Shown one piece after another: positions 8,211 through 16,392 of a stretch of DNA of 64,000 bases. A program made the position numbers and the translations under genes. Origin of the DNA: Sandaracinaceae bacterium (GTDB lineage: Bacteria; Myxococcota_A; Polyangia; Polyangiales; JADJQN01); NCBI GenBank assembly GCA_016712745.1, contig JADJQN010000015.1:62001-126000 (forward strand), read 5' to 3'. Below the pieces are notes generated by a model that worked only from the letters and a program-made list of their open reading frames with translations, ran no database searches and was not told where the DNA came from. Position 1 is the first letter of the stretch, and each line of letters opens with the position of its first letter.

Positions 8211-9833
8211 GTGATTCGCTTTGATGGCATAGGCAAGCAGCACGGACATCAGATTGTCTTTACCGACGCGTCGGCGTCCGTGAACCGTGGCGAGAAGATT
8301 GGCTTGGTGGGTCCCAACGGATCGGGCAAGACGACGCTCTTCCGCATGATCGTGAAGGAAGAAGCTCCAGATACGGGCACTGTCTCTATCGATCGCGGCA
8401 TCACCATCGGCTACTTCAGCCAGGACGTCGGCGAGATGAAGGGCAGGAGCGTTGTCGGCGCAACGATGGACGGCGCGGGCGCTATCTCAGATGTTGCGCG
8501 ACGGCTGCGCGAGATTGAAGCGGCGCTTGCTGATCCCGACAAAGCCGATCAGATGGAGCGCTTGATCGAGGAGTTTGGCGAGGCGCAGGGACGTTTCGAG
8601 GAGCTTGGCGGTTACGCCCTCGAGAGTCGCGCACGCGAAATCTTGGCGGGGCTCGGCTTCGCGCAAGAAGTTATGGACGGCGACGTGGGTGCGCTCTCCG
8701 GTGGCTGGAAGATGCGCGTGGCATTGGCGCGCATCTTGTTGATGCGTCACAATGTGCTCTTGCTCGATGAGCCCACCAACCATCTCGACATCGAATCGAT
8801 CATTTGGCTTGAGAGCTACTTGAAAGGATTCGAGGGCGCGATTGTGATGACTTCGCATGATCGCGAGTTCATGAATCGCCTTGTGAACAAGATCATCGAC
8901 ATCGATCGTGGTGAGCTTACTTCGTACACCGGCGACTACGACTTTTACATGACGCAGCGCGCGCTCTCCGAGGCACAAGCGGAAGCGCAGTACGAGCGGC
9001 AGCAGGCGATGCTTGCAAAGGAAATGCTCTTCATTTCGCGCTTCAAAGCGCAGGCAGCGAAGGCTGCTCAGGTGCAGTCGCGCGTGAAGAAACTCGACAA
9101 GATTGAGAAGCTTGAGCCGCCGAAGCAGCGTCGCAAGCTCTCGTTCGACTTTCCAGATCCGCCGCGCTCGGGCGACGACGTCGCAAGTCTCACCGGCGTG
9201 AACAAGGCCTATGGATCACGTGTCATCTATACGAACTTCGATCTACTCATTCGCCGTCGCGAACGTTGGTGCGTGATGGGAATCAACGGCGCTGGCAAGA
9301 GCACGCTGCTCAAGCTGATCACAGGAACGACCGAAGCAGATTCGGGTCGCGTGAACGTCGGCGCGAGTGTGAAGATGGGTTACTTCGCGCAGCACGCGAT
9401 GGACGTATTGAACGGAAACAACACCGTGTGGGAAGAGCTCATCAACACGCACCCCAAGGCGTCGATCGGTGCGCTGAAAACGTTGGGTGGTGTGTTCGGA
9501 TTTTCGGGCGAAGACATCGACAAGCCCATTCGGATCTTGTCGGGTGGTGAGAAGGCCCGCGTGGTCCTCGCCAAGATGCTCTTCGATCCGCCGAACTTCC
9601 TGGTGCTTGATGAGCCGACTAACCATCTCGACATGGACACCAAAGAGATGATGATCGCGACGTTGAAGAACTTCGAAGGCACCATGCTCTTCGTCTCGCA
9701 TGATCGTCACTTTTTAGCCGAGCTCTCCAACCGTGTTCTCGAGATCACCTCGGAAGGCCCCCGTCTCTACGGCGGCGGTTACACGGAATACGTCGCTGTG
9801 AGCGGACACGAAGCGCCCGGCGTTCCCGCTTAG
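8211..9833 (+). CDS. ABC-F family ATPase (Uup/YbiT-like)
   Basis: Two ABC ATPase domains lie on one chain with no membrane segment, the hallmark of ABC-F proteins that act on ribosomes. Domain 1 has GLVGPNGSGKTT, the signature LSGGWKMRVALARIL and LLLDEPTNHLD. Domain 2 has MGINGAGKSTLL, LSGGEKARVVLAKML and LVLDEPTNHLD. The interdomain linker (about residues 245-320) is charged and helical, as needed for reaching the peptidyl-transferase region. The start is GTG at 8211 (VIRFDGIG) or GTG at 8196; both are close to the first conserved strand. It is divergent from the membrane-protein operon with a 66-base gap. The precise ABC-F subfamily is not assigned. Confidence 0.93.
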   Translation: MIRFDGIGKQHGHQIVFTDASASVNRGEKIGLVGPNGSGKTTLFRMIVKEEAPDTGTVSIDRGITIGYFSQDVGEMKGRSVVGATMDGAGAISDVARRLREIEAALADPDKADQMERLIEEFGEAQGRFEELGGYALESRAREILAGLGFAQEVMDGDVGALSGGWKMRVALARILLMRHNVLLLDEPTNHLDIESIIWLESYLKGFEGAIVMTSHDREFMNRLVNKIIDIDRGELTSYTGDYDFYMTQRALSEAQAEAQYERQQAMLAKEMLFISRFKAQAAKAAQVQSRVKKLDKIEKLEPPKQRRKLSFDFPDPPRSGDDVASLTGVNKAYGSRVIYTNFDLLIRRRERWCVMGINGAGKSTLLKLITGTTEADSGRVNVGASVKMGYFAQHAMDVLNGNNTVWEELINTHPKASIGALKTLGGVFGFSGEDIDKPIRILSGGEKARVVLAKMLFDPPNFLVLDEPTNHLDMDTKEMMIATLKNFEGTMLFVSHDRHFLAELSNRVLEITSEGPRLYGGGYTEYVAVSGHEAPGVPA

Positions 9834-9861
9834 ATCCGTTCCATCTCAAAATTGCGCCTGC

Positions 9862-10776
9862 TTATTTGCGGCCCATGCGCGACACGACCGAGACGTCCAT
9901 TTCGTCGAGGTTGCGCGGCCAGTCCTCTTTGAGAAGGCGGGAAAGCGCCCGGTCGGCGAGCACGCGCCCGCCCGTTTGGCAGAGCGGGCAGTAGTTCGTT
10001 TCATTTTCGGCGTAGACGATTCGCTGCACCGGCGTCTGGCATACGGGACACGGTTCGCGGAAGCGCCCATGCACTGCCATCTCCGGGCGAAAGGCAGTCA
10101 CCTTCTCGGGCCAACCGGCCTTCGCTTCAGCGCGCAAGCGTTCTGTCCACTCGCGCATCACGTTCTGCGTTGCTTCGTGCAGGCCCGCGATCTGATTGTC
10201 ATCGAGCTTCTGCGTCTGCGCGAGCGGCGAGAGTTTTGCGCGGTGCAGAATCTCATCCGAGTACGCATTGCCGATTCCGGAGAAGACGTGTGGATCCGTG
10301 AGCACGCGCTTGAGCGTGTGGTTCTCGCGCACGAGTGCTTCTTTGAACGCACTCAGCGTCGACCCTGCAATCTCGATACCGCCCGCGTTCAAACCCTGGA
10401 GCGCTTCACGCGTACGGAAGAGATGTAGTGACGCGCGGCGTTTCGATCCCGCTTCGGTGAGAATCAACGACCCGTTTTCAAAATCAAAAGCCGCAAGTCC
10501 GAGCTTGCCTGGGATTTTCGCGCCAGCCTCGAGCCACTTCAGCCGTCCCGCCTTCATCAAGTGAATTGCGATGAAGAAGGGGCCGTGGAGCTCGATCACG
10601 ACGCGCTTGCCAAGCCGCGATACGCCGATGACCAATGCATCCACGAGCTCGACCGGCTTCGGATCCACAGTCCGCAGCAAGAATGGATTCGAAAGCCGAA
10701 TAGCAGAAAGCTTGGTGCCTACGGTGTGAGCAGCCAAGCGTTCAACATAAACCGTGATGTCCGGAAGCTCCGGCAT
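9862..10776 (-). CDS. Fpg/Nei-family DNA glycosylase
   Basis: The protein starts MPELPDITVYVERL; Pro2 and Glu3 of this family form the Schiff base and perform base excision and beta-elimination. A conserved lysine appears in SRLGKRVVIEL, the helix-two-turn-helix region as VFSGIGNAYSDEILHRAKLSP, and a C-terminal zinc finger as CPVCQTPV...CPLCQTGG. Formamidopyrimidine glycosylases remove oxidised purines such as 8-oxoguanine. It has PD in place of the usual PEVE, and a tail of about 30 residues follows the finger, so it is an Fpg-family member rather than a clear MutM orthologue. It lies 20 bases downstream of the sugar dehydrogenase gene. Confidence 0.9.
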   Translation of the reverse strand: MPELPDITVYVERLAAHTVGTKLSAIRLSNPFLLRTVDPKPVELVDALVIGVSRLGKRVVIELHGPFFIAIHLMKAGRLKWLEAGAKIPGKLGLAAFDFENGSLILTEAGSKRRASLHLFRTREALQGLNAGGIEIAGSTLSAFKEALVRENHTLKRVLTDPHVFSGIGNAYSDEILHRAKLSPLAQTQKLDDNQIAGLHEATQNVMREWTERLRAEAKAGWPEKVTAFRPEMAVHGRFREPCPVCQTPVQRIVYAENETNYCPLCQTGGRVLADRALSRLLKEDWPRNLDEMDVSVVSRMGRK

Positions 10777-10796
10777 AGCGAAGACCGCGATGCGAA

Positions 10797-12203
10797 CTAG
10801 GGTTCGCCGACGATGCGAACGACTCGGTTATCGCTCACAGAAGCCATGTAGAGCTCGCCCGCGTTGTCTTGGCCGAAAGAGCTGAGAGCGCGGCCGGTGT
10901 CGTTGAGATCAGGCACGCGAACGGGACCGACGATGGTCGAACCGCAACGACGGAAGACCGCGATATCTGCGCTGCAATAGTCGCCGAAGAAGTAAAGGCC
11001 GGCTAAGTCGGGAAGGGCGCTACCGCGATAGACGTAACCACCTGTGATTGCGCATGCGTTGCGCAGCACGGTGGACGAGAGGCCTTGCGCGACTTCAACG
11101 GCGGGCGCTGCATGCACCGGCACCAAGCTTTCGCTATCCGGGTCACGAAGGTGGTTGCCTTCGTAGGCGCGCCAGCCGTAGTTTTCGCCGCCGCTGCTGG
11201 AGGCGGCTTGCACGTCGATTTCCTCGTACGCGCTCTGGCCCACGTCGCCGATGTACAAATCGCCGGTTGCGCGATCGAACGAGAAGCGCCACGGATTGCG
11301 AACGCCGTACGCCCAAATCTGCGGAAGGCCATCGGGCGACGAGAAAGGATTGCCCGCTGCTGCGTAGTCTGCGCCCGGTGCATCGATATCGAGTCGCAGG
11401 ATTTTGCCGAGCAGCGTATTGAGGTTGAGCGCATTGCCGTTGGCGCCGTGACCGGTGTCGTCGTCATTCGCGCCGCCGCCATCGCCCATGCCAACGTAGA
11501 GCTTTCCGTCCGGACCAAACGCCAACATACCGCCATTGTGATTGCTTTGCGGATCTGTTTGGTCGACGAGCAGTGCGACGCGCGCCGAATCTGCAACGTA
11601 GTGATCGGCGTCGCTGCGATGATATTCAGCTACGCGATTGGCCATCGACCCACTCGTCACGGTGTAAGCGACGAAGAAGCGACCCGACGTCTCATAGTCA
11701 GGCGCGAACGCCAGACCGAGCAGACCGCGTTCGTCACCCATCGAACCCGGAGCGGGACCAATGGTTGAAGTCATATCGAGGAAGGTGCTGACGCTGCCGT
11801 CGCGCACGACTTCGATTCGACCGGCGCGCTCTACGACCCATAGCGCTTCCGTCTCGCCCGGCGCCTGCGTCACGAAGATGGGCGCGTCAAAGTCATGACC
11901 TACCGCGATGTCTTCGACCGTAAGCCCCGGCAGTGTAATCGCCGGGCACTCGCCCCCACCATCAAGGTCAGCGCCGAGATCGAAATCTGCACCGAGATCA
12001 ATACGCGGGCCCGCGTCGACGCCCGGCCCGAGGTCGATATCCACACCCAAGTCGACCGCGACGCCAAGGTCGGTACGGGAGCCCAAGTCCGTTCCCAGGC
12101 CTGCGTCGGTTCCCGGTTCGGGATCGCTCGAGCATGCAGCGACAAAGAGTGCGGCCGAAATAAGACCGACGGTGCGGTGCGCAAGATTCATTCGTTTCCT
12201 CAT
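10797..12203 (-). CDS. PQQ-type glucose/sorbosone dehydrogenase-like lipoprotein
   Basis: A lipoprotein signal (LISAALFVAAC) is followed by a striking spacer of about 50 residues made of Asp-Leu-Gly and Asp-Ala-Gly repeats. The remaining 370 residues form the six-bladed propeller of soluble glucose dehydrogenase/hedgehog-interacting-type proteins: ERGLLGLAFAPDYETSGRFF, QSNHNGGMLAFGPDGKLYVG, GVRNPWRFSFD and YIGDVGQ with GGENYGWRAYEG. Proteins of this family bind PQQ and calcium and oxidise sugars outside the cytoplasm. Here it is probably surface anchored, the repetitive spacer acting as a flexible stalk. Substrate specificity is unknown. Confidence 0.9.
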   Translation of the reverse strand: MRKRMNLAHRTVGLISAALFVAACSSDPEPGTDAGLGTDLGSRTDLGVAVDLGVDIDLGPGVDAGPRIDLGADFDLGADLDGGGECPAITLPGLTVEDIAVGHDFDAPIFVTQAPGETEALWVVERAGRIEVVRDGSVSTFLDMTSTIGPAPGSMGDERGLLGLAFAPDYETSGRFFVAYTVTSGSMANRVAEYHRSDADHYVADSARVALLVDQTDPQSNHNGGMLAFGPDGKLYVGMGDGGGANDDDTGHGANGNALNLNTLLGKILRLDIDAPGADYAAAGNPFSSPDGLPQIWAYGVRNPWRFSFDRATGDLYIGDVGQSAYEEIDVQAASSSGGENYGWRAYEGNHLRDPDSESLVPVHAAPAVEVAQGLSSTVLRNACAITGGYVYRGSALPDLAGLYFFGDYCSADIAVFRRCGSTIVGPVRVPDLNDTGRALSSFGQDNAGELYMASVSDNRVVRIVGEP

Positions 12204-12262
12204 AGGTAGAGGCGTTGAATAGACCGAATCGCCGCATCGTGCCAGCCGGGCTACATCGCCCG

Positions 12263-14668
12263 CTACTGCACGCGTTGCCCGCGGCGCGTTCGACCGGTGT
12301 TTGTCGGGGCCGGTGGATCATTCGGCGTTGGCAGAACCGGCGGCTGCACGACGACTGGCTGTTGGGCATCGATGCCGGGCACAAGCGTTGGATTCGTGCG
12401 GGGCGTCGAGTTCGCACGCGCTAGTTGGCGGCGCAGATCGTCAACTTCGCTCTCTGCACGGGCGCGCGCAGACTCCGCTTCGGCCAGCCTTCGCTCTTGG
12501 TCGGCCAGCCTTCGTTCAAGATCCCGTCCGCGCGCGTCAAACGCCGCGATCTGTGCGCGCAGGTTGTCGGTGTCGCTGGAGAGCTGCGCAATGCGCGAGC
12601 GTGCTTCCGACAAATCGCGCGAGAACTGCGCCGCCTCTCCGCGTGCTTCGGCAAGCATGGTGTCGCGCTGTTGAATATCTTGGCGAGCGCGCGAAAGGTC
12701 ATTCGTGAGTTGAGTTCCGCGTGCTTCGCTTGTCGCGAGCTGGCCACGTGTCGTTGTCAGGTCCGTATCGAGCTGTGCCCGGCGGGCTTCGGTCTCGGTG
12801 AGACTCGTTCGCAGCTGACGTTCGTTGCGATCGGCGCGCGCGATGTCCTCGCGCAAAATGCGTATCTGGCCTTGCTTGGTCGCGAGCTCGGTCGCGAGCT
12901 GGGCACGCGTAAACTGACTGGAATTAATCTCGCTTTGTAGCGTCGATATGCCTTCTTGAAGCGCCACGCGCCGTGCATTGGCAACGCTCAGGTCGGCACG
13001 TGCAGAAGAGGCCTCGCTGCGTGCCTCTAGCGCCTGCAAGCGTTGGTACTGCGCATTCTTCTGGAGCACATAAACTGCCGCACCAAAAATCGATAGCAAC
13101 GCAAACGCCGTCGGCAAGAGCCAACGCAGCGTGCGTCGCCTTCGCTCTTTGCGTTCTTCGGGCGCCGTCAGAACCGCGAGCTCACGCACAAAGGCCTCGG
13201 CCGTCGGACGCTTATCTGGATCTGGCGAAAGCCAACGCTCGAAGTAGGGATTGAGGAAGCGAAGGTCTTTGTCTACGGGTAGCTGGGGGCGATTCTGCGC
13301 TCGGTACTCGACGAACGCTGCGACGGCGCCGCCGGCCACCTCTTCCTGCGTGCTGGGTTCGAGCGCGTTACGCAAGGAGAGTGCGAGCGAGAATATATCG
13401 GCGCTGATAGTGACGTTGTGCTGGATGGGCAGGGACGCGAACTGCGCCGCGACTTCCGGCGCGAAATACATCGGCGTGCCGGCCAGCATGACTTCGGCTT
13501 CCTTCGCAGCAACGCCGAGGTCTAGCAAGACAGGAAGAATTCCTTCTCCGTCGCTGCCTGCAGCCTCGAGTCGAGCGAGAAAGATGTTGTCGGGCTTCAC
13601 GTCCTGGTGGCGAATACCGACGGCGTGCATTGTCGCGAGCGCGCGCGCCAGTGGCTCGAAGATCTTGCGCGCATCTGAACGGGAGAGCGGCTCACGCGTC
13701 ATACGTGCTTCGAGCGTTTCACCCGCATACCACGGCATAACGAACCACAGACGACCCTCGTACCAGCCGTGGTCTTTGAACTGCACGATTGACGGGTGAA
13801 ACACCGATGCAATTAGCAGCAACTCACGAAGCGCTGCGGCCTTGGCCGTTTCGGATAGCGATGGTTGATGCAAGAGCTTGAGCGCAACGGTGTGGCCTGG
13901 CACCTCAGTGTCAGACGCGCGAAAGACATCGCCGAACGCGCCTGCGCCAACCTTCTTGTCGAGACGATAGCGGTCACCGATCACGGCGCCCACCGTCAGC
14001 GAGCTTTGCGTAGGCGCGTCGCCAATGTTCTCAGCCGCACTCGGCGGCGGCTCTAGCGCGAACGCCTCGATCAGGGCGCCCGCGGTTCCGGGAATCACGC
14101 TCGGTGGCGTGCGACCCAGGATGCGTTCTGCGACAAGGAGCACGCGCGCAAGGTCGGCTTCGACCTCGGCCTGGGCGCGATCGAACATGAAGGCGAGTTC
14201 CTCTTCGGAGAGCTCACGAGCGTAGTGCAGCTCAAGCAGCTCGGAGTCTTCCGGCGGCAGCTGTGTACGAATGCGCTTGAGCGCGTCAGCGTAATCGGTC
14301 GGTATCGGGCGGCCATGCTCGCGCCACGGCAACTGCGCCATCGTCCCCGGGGATAGCTTGCCGCGCTCCATCAAGCGCCGTTCGATGAGCTCATGCGCCA
14401 AGCGATAGAGATGCGCGCGCGGACCGGGCAGCTGCACCAACTGATCGGGCGGCCATGTCGAAACCGTGCTGCGCAATTCGTTGAGCGCATCGTCGCCGGC
14501 AGCGATTCCGCCGAGGCGGATCGTCAGATACTGTCGAAGCCCCTCGCTGAAATGGCGAAACGCGCGCCCGTGAATCAGGGCCTGAACGGTCTCGTGAACG
14601 CCGGTCATCACCGCGATAGATTCGGCGGCTTTCGACCACATTCTCATTGTGCCTTGGGGTTGCTTCAT
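12263..14668 (-). CDS. transmembrane Ser/Thr protein kinase with N-terminal ECF-sigma-like domain and coiled coil
   Basis: The 801-residue protein has four parts. Residues 20-185 look like ECF sigma regions 2 and 4: an alpha bundle with PRAHLYRLAHELIERRL, then LPPEDSELLELHYARELSEE and a helix-turn-helix-like end. Residues 230-500 form a Hanks-type kinase: VGAGAFGDVF, VALK (Lys264), HQDVKPDN (Asp356, HRD changed to HQD), LLDLG instead of DFG (Asp383), and FAPE. A membrane helix lies near 515-535 (LLPTAFALLSIFGAAVYVL), and then a long coiled coil rich in Ala, Arg and Glu reaches about 760 before a Pro-rich tail. The start could be ATG 14668 or 14647. Likely role: signal-transducing kinase in which the coiled coil senses the periplasm. 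Confidence 0.9.
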   Translation of the reverse strand: MKQPQGTMRMWSKAAESIAVMTGVHETVQALIHGRAFRHFSEGLRQYLTIRLGGIAAGDDALNELRSTVSTWPPDQLVQLPGPRAHLYRLAHELIERRLMERGKLSPGTMAQLPWREHGRPIPTDYADALKRIRTQLPPEDSELLELHYARELSEEELAFMFDRAQAEVEADLARVLLVAERILGRTPPSVIPGTAGALIEAFALEPPPSAAENIGDAPTQSSLTVGAVIGDRYRLDKKVGAGAFGDVFRASDTEVPGHTVALKLLHQPSLSETAKAAALRELLLIASVFHPSIVQFKDHGWYEGRLWFVMPWYAGETLEARMTREPLSRSDARKIFEPLARALATMHAVGIRHQDVKPDNIFLARLEAAGSDGEGILPVLLDLGVAAKEAEVMLAGTPMYFAPEVAAQFASLPIQHNVTISADIFSLALSLRNALEPSTQEEVAGGAVAAFVEYRAQNRPQLPVDKDLRFLNPYFERWLSPDPDKRPTAEAFVRELAVLTAPEERKERRRRTLRWLLPTAFALLSIFGAAVYVLQKNAQYQRLQALEARSEASSARADLSVANARRVALQEGISTLQSEINSSQFTRAQLATELATKQGQIRILREDIARADRNERQLRTSLTETEARRAQLDTDLTTTRGQLATSEARGTQLTNDLSRARQDIQQRDTMLAEARGEAAQFSRDLSEARSRIAQLSSDTDNLRAQIAAFDARGRDLERRLADQERRLAEAESARARAESEVDDLRRQLARANSTPRTNPTLVPGIDAQQPVVVQPPVLPTPNDPPAPTNTGRTRRGQRVQ

Positions 14669-14757
14669 AGGTCTTCGCGATCAGCGGTTAGCCATGCTAT
14701 CAGCCTGAGCGCGCGGGCCTTAGATCTCGACAAAGAAGCCCGCTACCGGAGGCCGTC

Positions 14758-15525
14758 ATGAAGCTGGAAGACCTGATGATCATTGTAACTGGCGGTGCTC
14801 AGGGCATGGGCGCTCATTTCGCCCTCCAACTGGCGGCGGCAGGCGCCCAAGTGGCTGCCGGCGATGTTAATGAAGCTGGGTTGGCCCAGGTGGCCGAGCA
14901 GGCCAAGGGCCTCAAGGGCAAAGTTTTCGTCCGCAAGCTCAATGTCGCCGACGAAGCCGATTGCGAGTCGTTCGTGGCATTCGCGCACAAAGAGATGGGC
15001 GGCTTGAACGGCCTCATCAACAACGCGGGCATTCTTCGTGACGGCTTGCTGGTCAAGAAGGATCGCGAGACCGGCGCCATCAAGAAGATGTCGCGCGAGC
15101 AATGGCAAGCGGTCATCGACGTTAACTTGAGCGGCGCAACGTTCATGACGCGCGAGACCGTGGCGAAGATGGTCGAGACCGGGACGCGTCCCGGCGTCAT
15201 CGTGAACATGTCGTCGATCGCACGTCACGGTAACCGCGGTCAGTCGAACTACGCTGCCGCGAAGGCTGGCCTCGCTGCGAACACGGTGACGTGGGCGCGC
15301 GAGTTCGCGAGCTTCGGCATTCGCGTTGGCGCGATTGCGCCGGGCATGGTCGAGACACCCATGACGGCCGGCATGAATCAAAAAGCGCGCGATGCGATTG
15401 TCGCGACCATTCCCGTTGGTCGTATCGGAACCACCGAAGATCTTTGGGTAGCCGTGAAATTCGTCCTCGAATGCGACTATTTCAATGCGCGCACCATCGA
15501 CGTAGACGGAGGAGGCGGTCTCTGA
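14758..15525 (+). CDS. SDR family oxidoreductase (FabG-like)
   Basis: Classical short-chain dehydrogenase of 255 residues: the nucleotide motif TGGAQGMGAHFALQLAAAGA, the structural NNAGI, and the catalytic Ser (NMSSIARHGNRGQ) and YAAAK Tyr/Lys pair are all present. The C-terminus has GRIGTTEDLWVAVKFVLECD and ends IDVDGGGGL, as in ketoacyl reductase-like members. It should oxidise or reduce a hydroxyl/keto substrate with NAD(P); the substrate is not predictable. It is divergent from the kinase gene, whose start is 89 bases away, and its end overlaps the following secreted-protein gene. Confidence 0.93.
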   Translation: MKLEDLMIIVTGGAQGMGAHFALQLAAAGAQVAAGDVNEAGLAQVAEQAKGLKGKVFVRKLNVADEADCESFVAFAHKEMGGLNGLINNAGILRDGLLVKKDRETGAIKKMSREQWQAVIDVNLSGATFMTRETVAKMVETGTRPGVIVNMSSIARHGNRGQSNYAAAKAGLAANTVTWAREFASFGIRVGAIAPGMVETPMTAGMNQKARDAIVATIPVGRIGTTEDLWVAVKFVLECDYFNARTIDVDGGGGL

Positions 15526-16157
15526 CGCGACTTGCGTCAATCGCACTCGTTCTCTTCGCCTTCATCCCCGTGGCGCACGCCGACGAAGGATGGGGGCGTC
15601 GTTGGTTGCCCAATGTCGGACTGATCGTTACGCGCGACAGCGCCAATGAGGGCAACACGCGTGGCACAGGCATCGGTCTCGAAGGCACGTACACCTACTT
15701 CATCGGCTCGCTCGCACCCGTTCCTGATAGCGAGGGAATGGGCATGTACCAATCGGCGTTTCGCACGGCGCTCGATCGATTGCTAACAGTGGAGGCGGGC
15801 TTCTTCGCGCAAGCGGAGCTCGCGAATGCGTTCGGCTCACCGGATTCGATCCAGCCGCGCTTCTCAATCGGGGGACAGGCCGGAGGATTTCTCGGCGTCG
15901 AGCTCGGCTTTGACTACCGCGCGCCCGGCAACGGCTGGGCGGGCACGGGCAGCTTTCATGTCGCGCCCTTTCTTTCCTTGGGCGCGTTCTCTGTCGCGCT
16001 CCGCATTCCAACGGTCTCGTTCAAGTTCGACGGCTCCGACCGCGCCCCTTTCGACGAAGAACTCACAGTCGTCGTGAAAATCGCCCCACTTCCCCTGCTC
16101 GCCATGATCTTGGACTGGGACACCGTCTTCAACCCCGAAAGCGGGGACGATCGGTGA
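15471..16157 (+). CDS. secreted protein of unknown function, probably beta-barrel like
   Basis: The frame contains a clear secretion signal (LTRLASIALVLFAFIPVAHA, cleavage before DEGW) followed by about 190 residues of alternating Gly/aromatic strands (GTGIGLEGTYTYFIG, FSIGGQAGGFLGVELGFDYR), typical of outer-membrane or autotransporter-like beta structure. The only canonical start is ATG 15471, inside the SDR gene, which gives an unusually Arg-rich n-region of seven consecutive arginines. A CTG at 15522 overlapping the SDR stop would give a normal signal peptide. Coupling to the SDR stop is therefore likely, but the exact start is open. The last bases lie in a long hairpin. No family recognised. 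Confidence 0.7.
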   Translation: MRLFQCAHHRRRRRRRSLTRLASIALVLFAFIPVAHADEGWGRRWLPNVGLIVTRDSANEGNTRGTGIGLEGTYTYFIGSLAPVPDSEGMGMYQSAFRTALDRLLTVEAGFFAQAELANAFGSPDSIQPRFSIGGQAGGFLGVELGFDYRAPGNGWAGTGSFHVAPFLSLGAFSVALRIPTVSFKFDGSDRAPFDEELTVVVKIAPLPLLAMILDWDTVFNPESGDDR

Positions 16158-16206
16158 AATAGTGAAATAGCGCGCCGCTATTTCACTATTTCACCGATCG
16201 TCCCCG
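16142..16206. repeat. perfect 31-base inverted repeat with 3-base loop
   Basis: The left arm 16142-16172 is the exact reverse complement of 16176-16206, with loop CGC. The arms begin cggggacgatcgg and contain a short internal duplication (gtgaaatagtgaaatag). The arm covers the last five codons of the upstream secreted-protein gene and its TGA. A transcript would form an extremely stable hairpin in either direction, but there is no T-run after it, so it is not a classical terminator. Attenuation or RNA protection at the 3' end is possible; a mobile palindrome is another option because of the GGGGAC ends. Confidence 0.9.
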
Positions 16207-16300
16207 TCGCACGTGTGCGGCGCGCCGCGGCTTGTGTCAGCGCGGACGCATTGAGTCGCGTTTCTGCGGGAATAGCGCAAAGATTACAAGTGGTTATTTC

Positions 16301-16316
16301 TGGCACGCGTGGTGCG
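16301..16316 (+). promoter_or_regulatory. candidate sigma-54 promoter
   Basis: TGGCACGCGTGGTGCG matches the -24/-12 pattern TGGCACG-N4-TTGCA except at the -12 thymine and the last base. The predicted start of transcription near 16325 would precede both the ATG at 16330 and the GTG at 16393 of the L,D-transpeptidase gene. No enhancer-binding regulator gene is nearby. This is a single pattern match and may be chance. Confidence 0.3.
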
Positions 16317-16392
16317 TAGAGAGCGCTCTATGAGCCTGTCGCTTATTGCCCCGAAACTTGCGCTGAGGCGCCAAGTGCCCAAAGGTCCGAGT

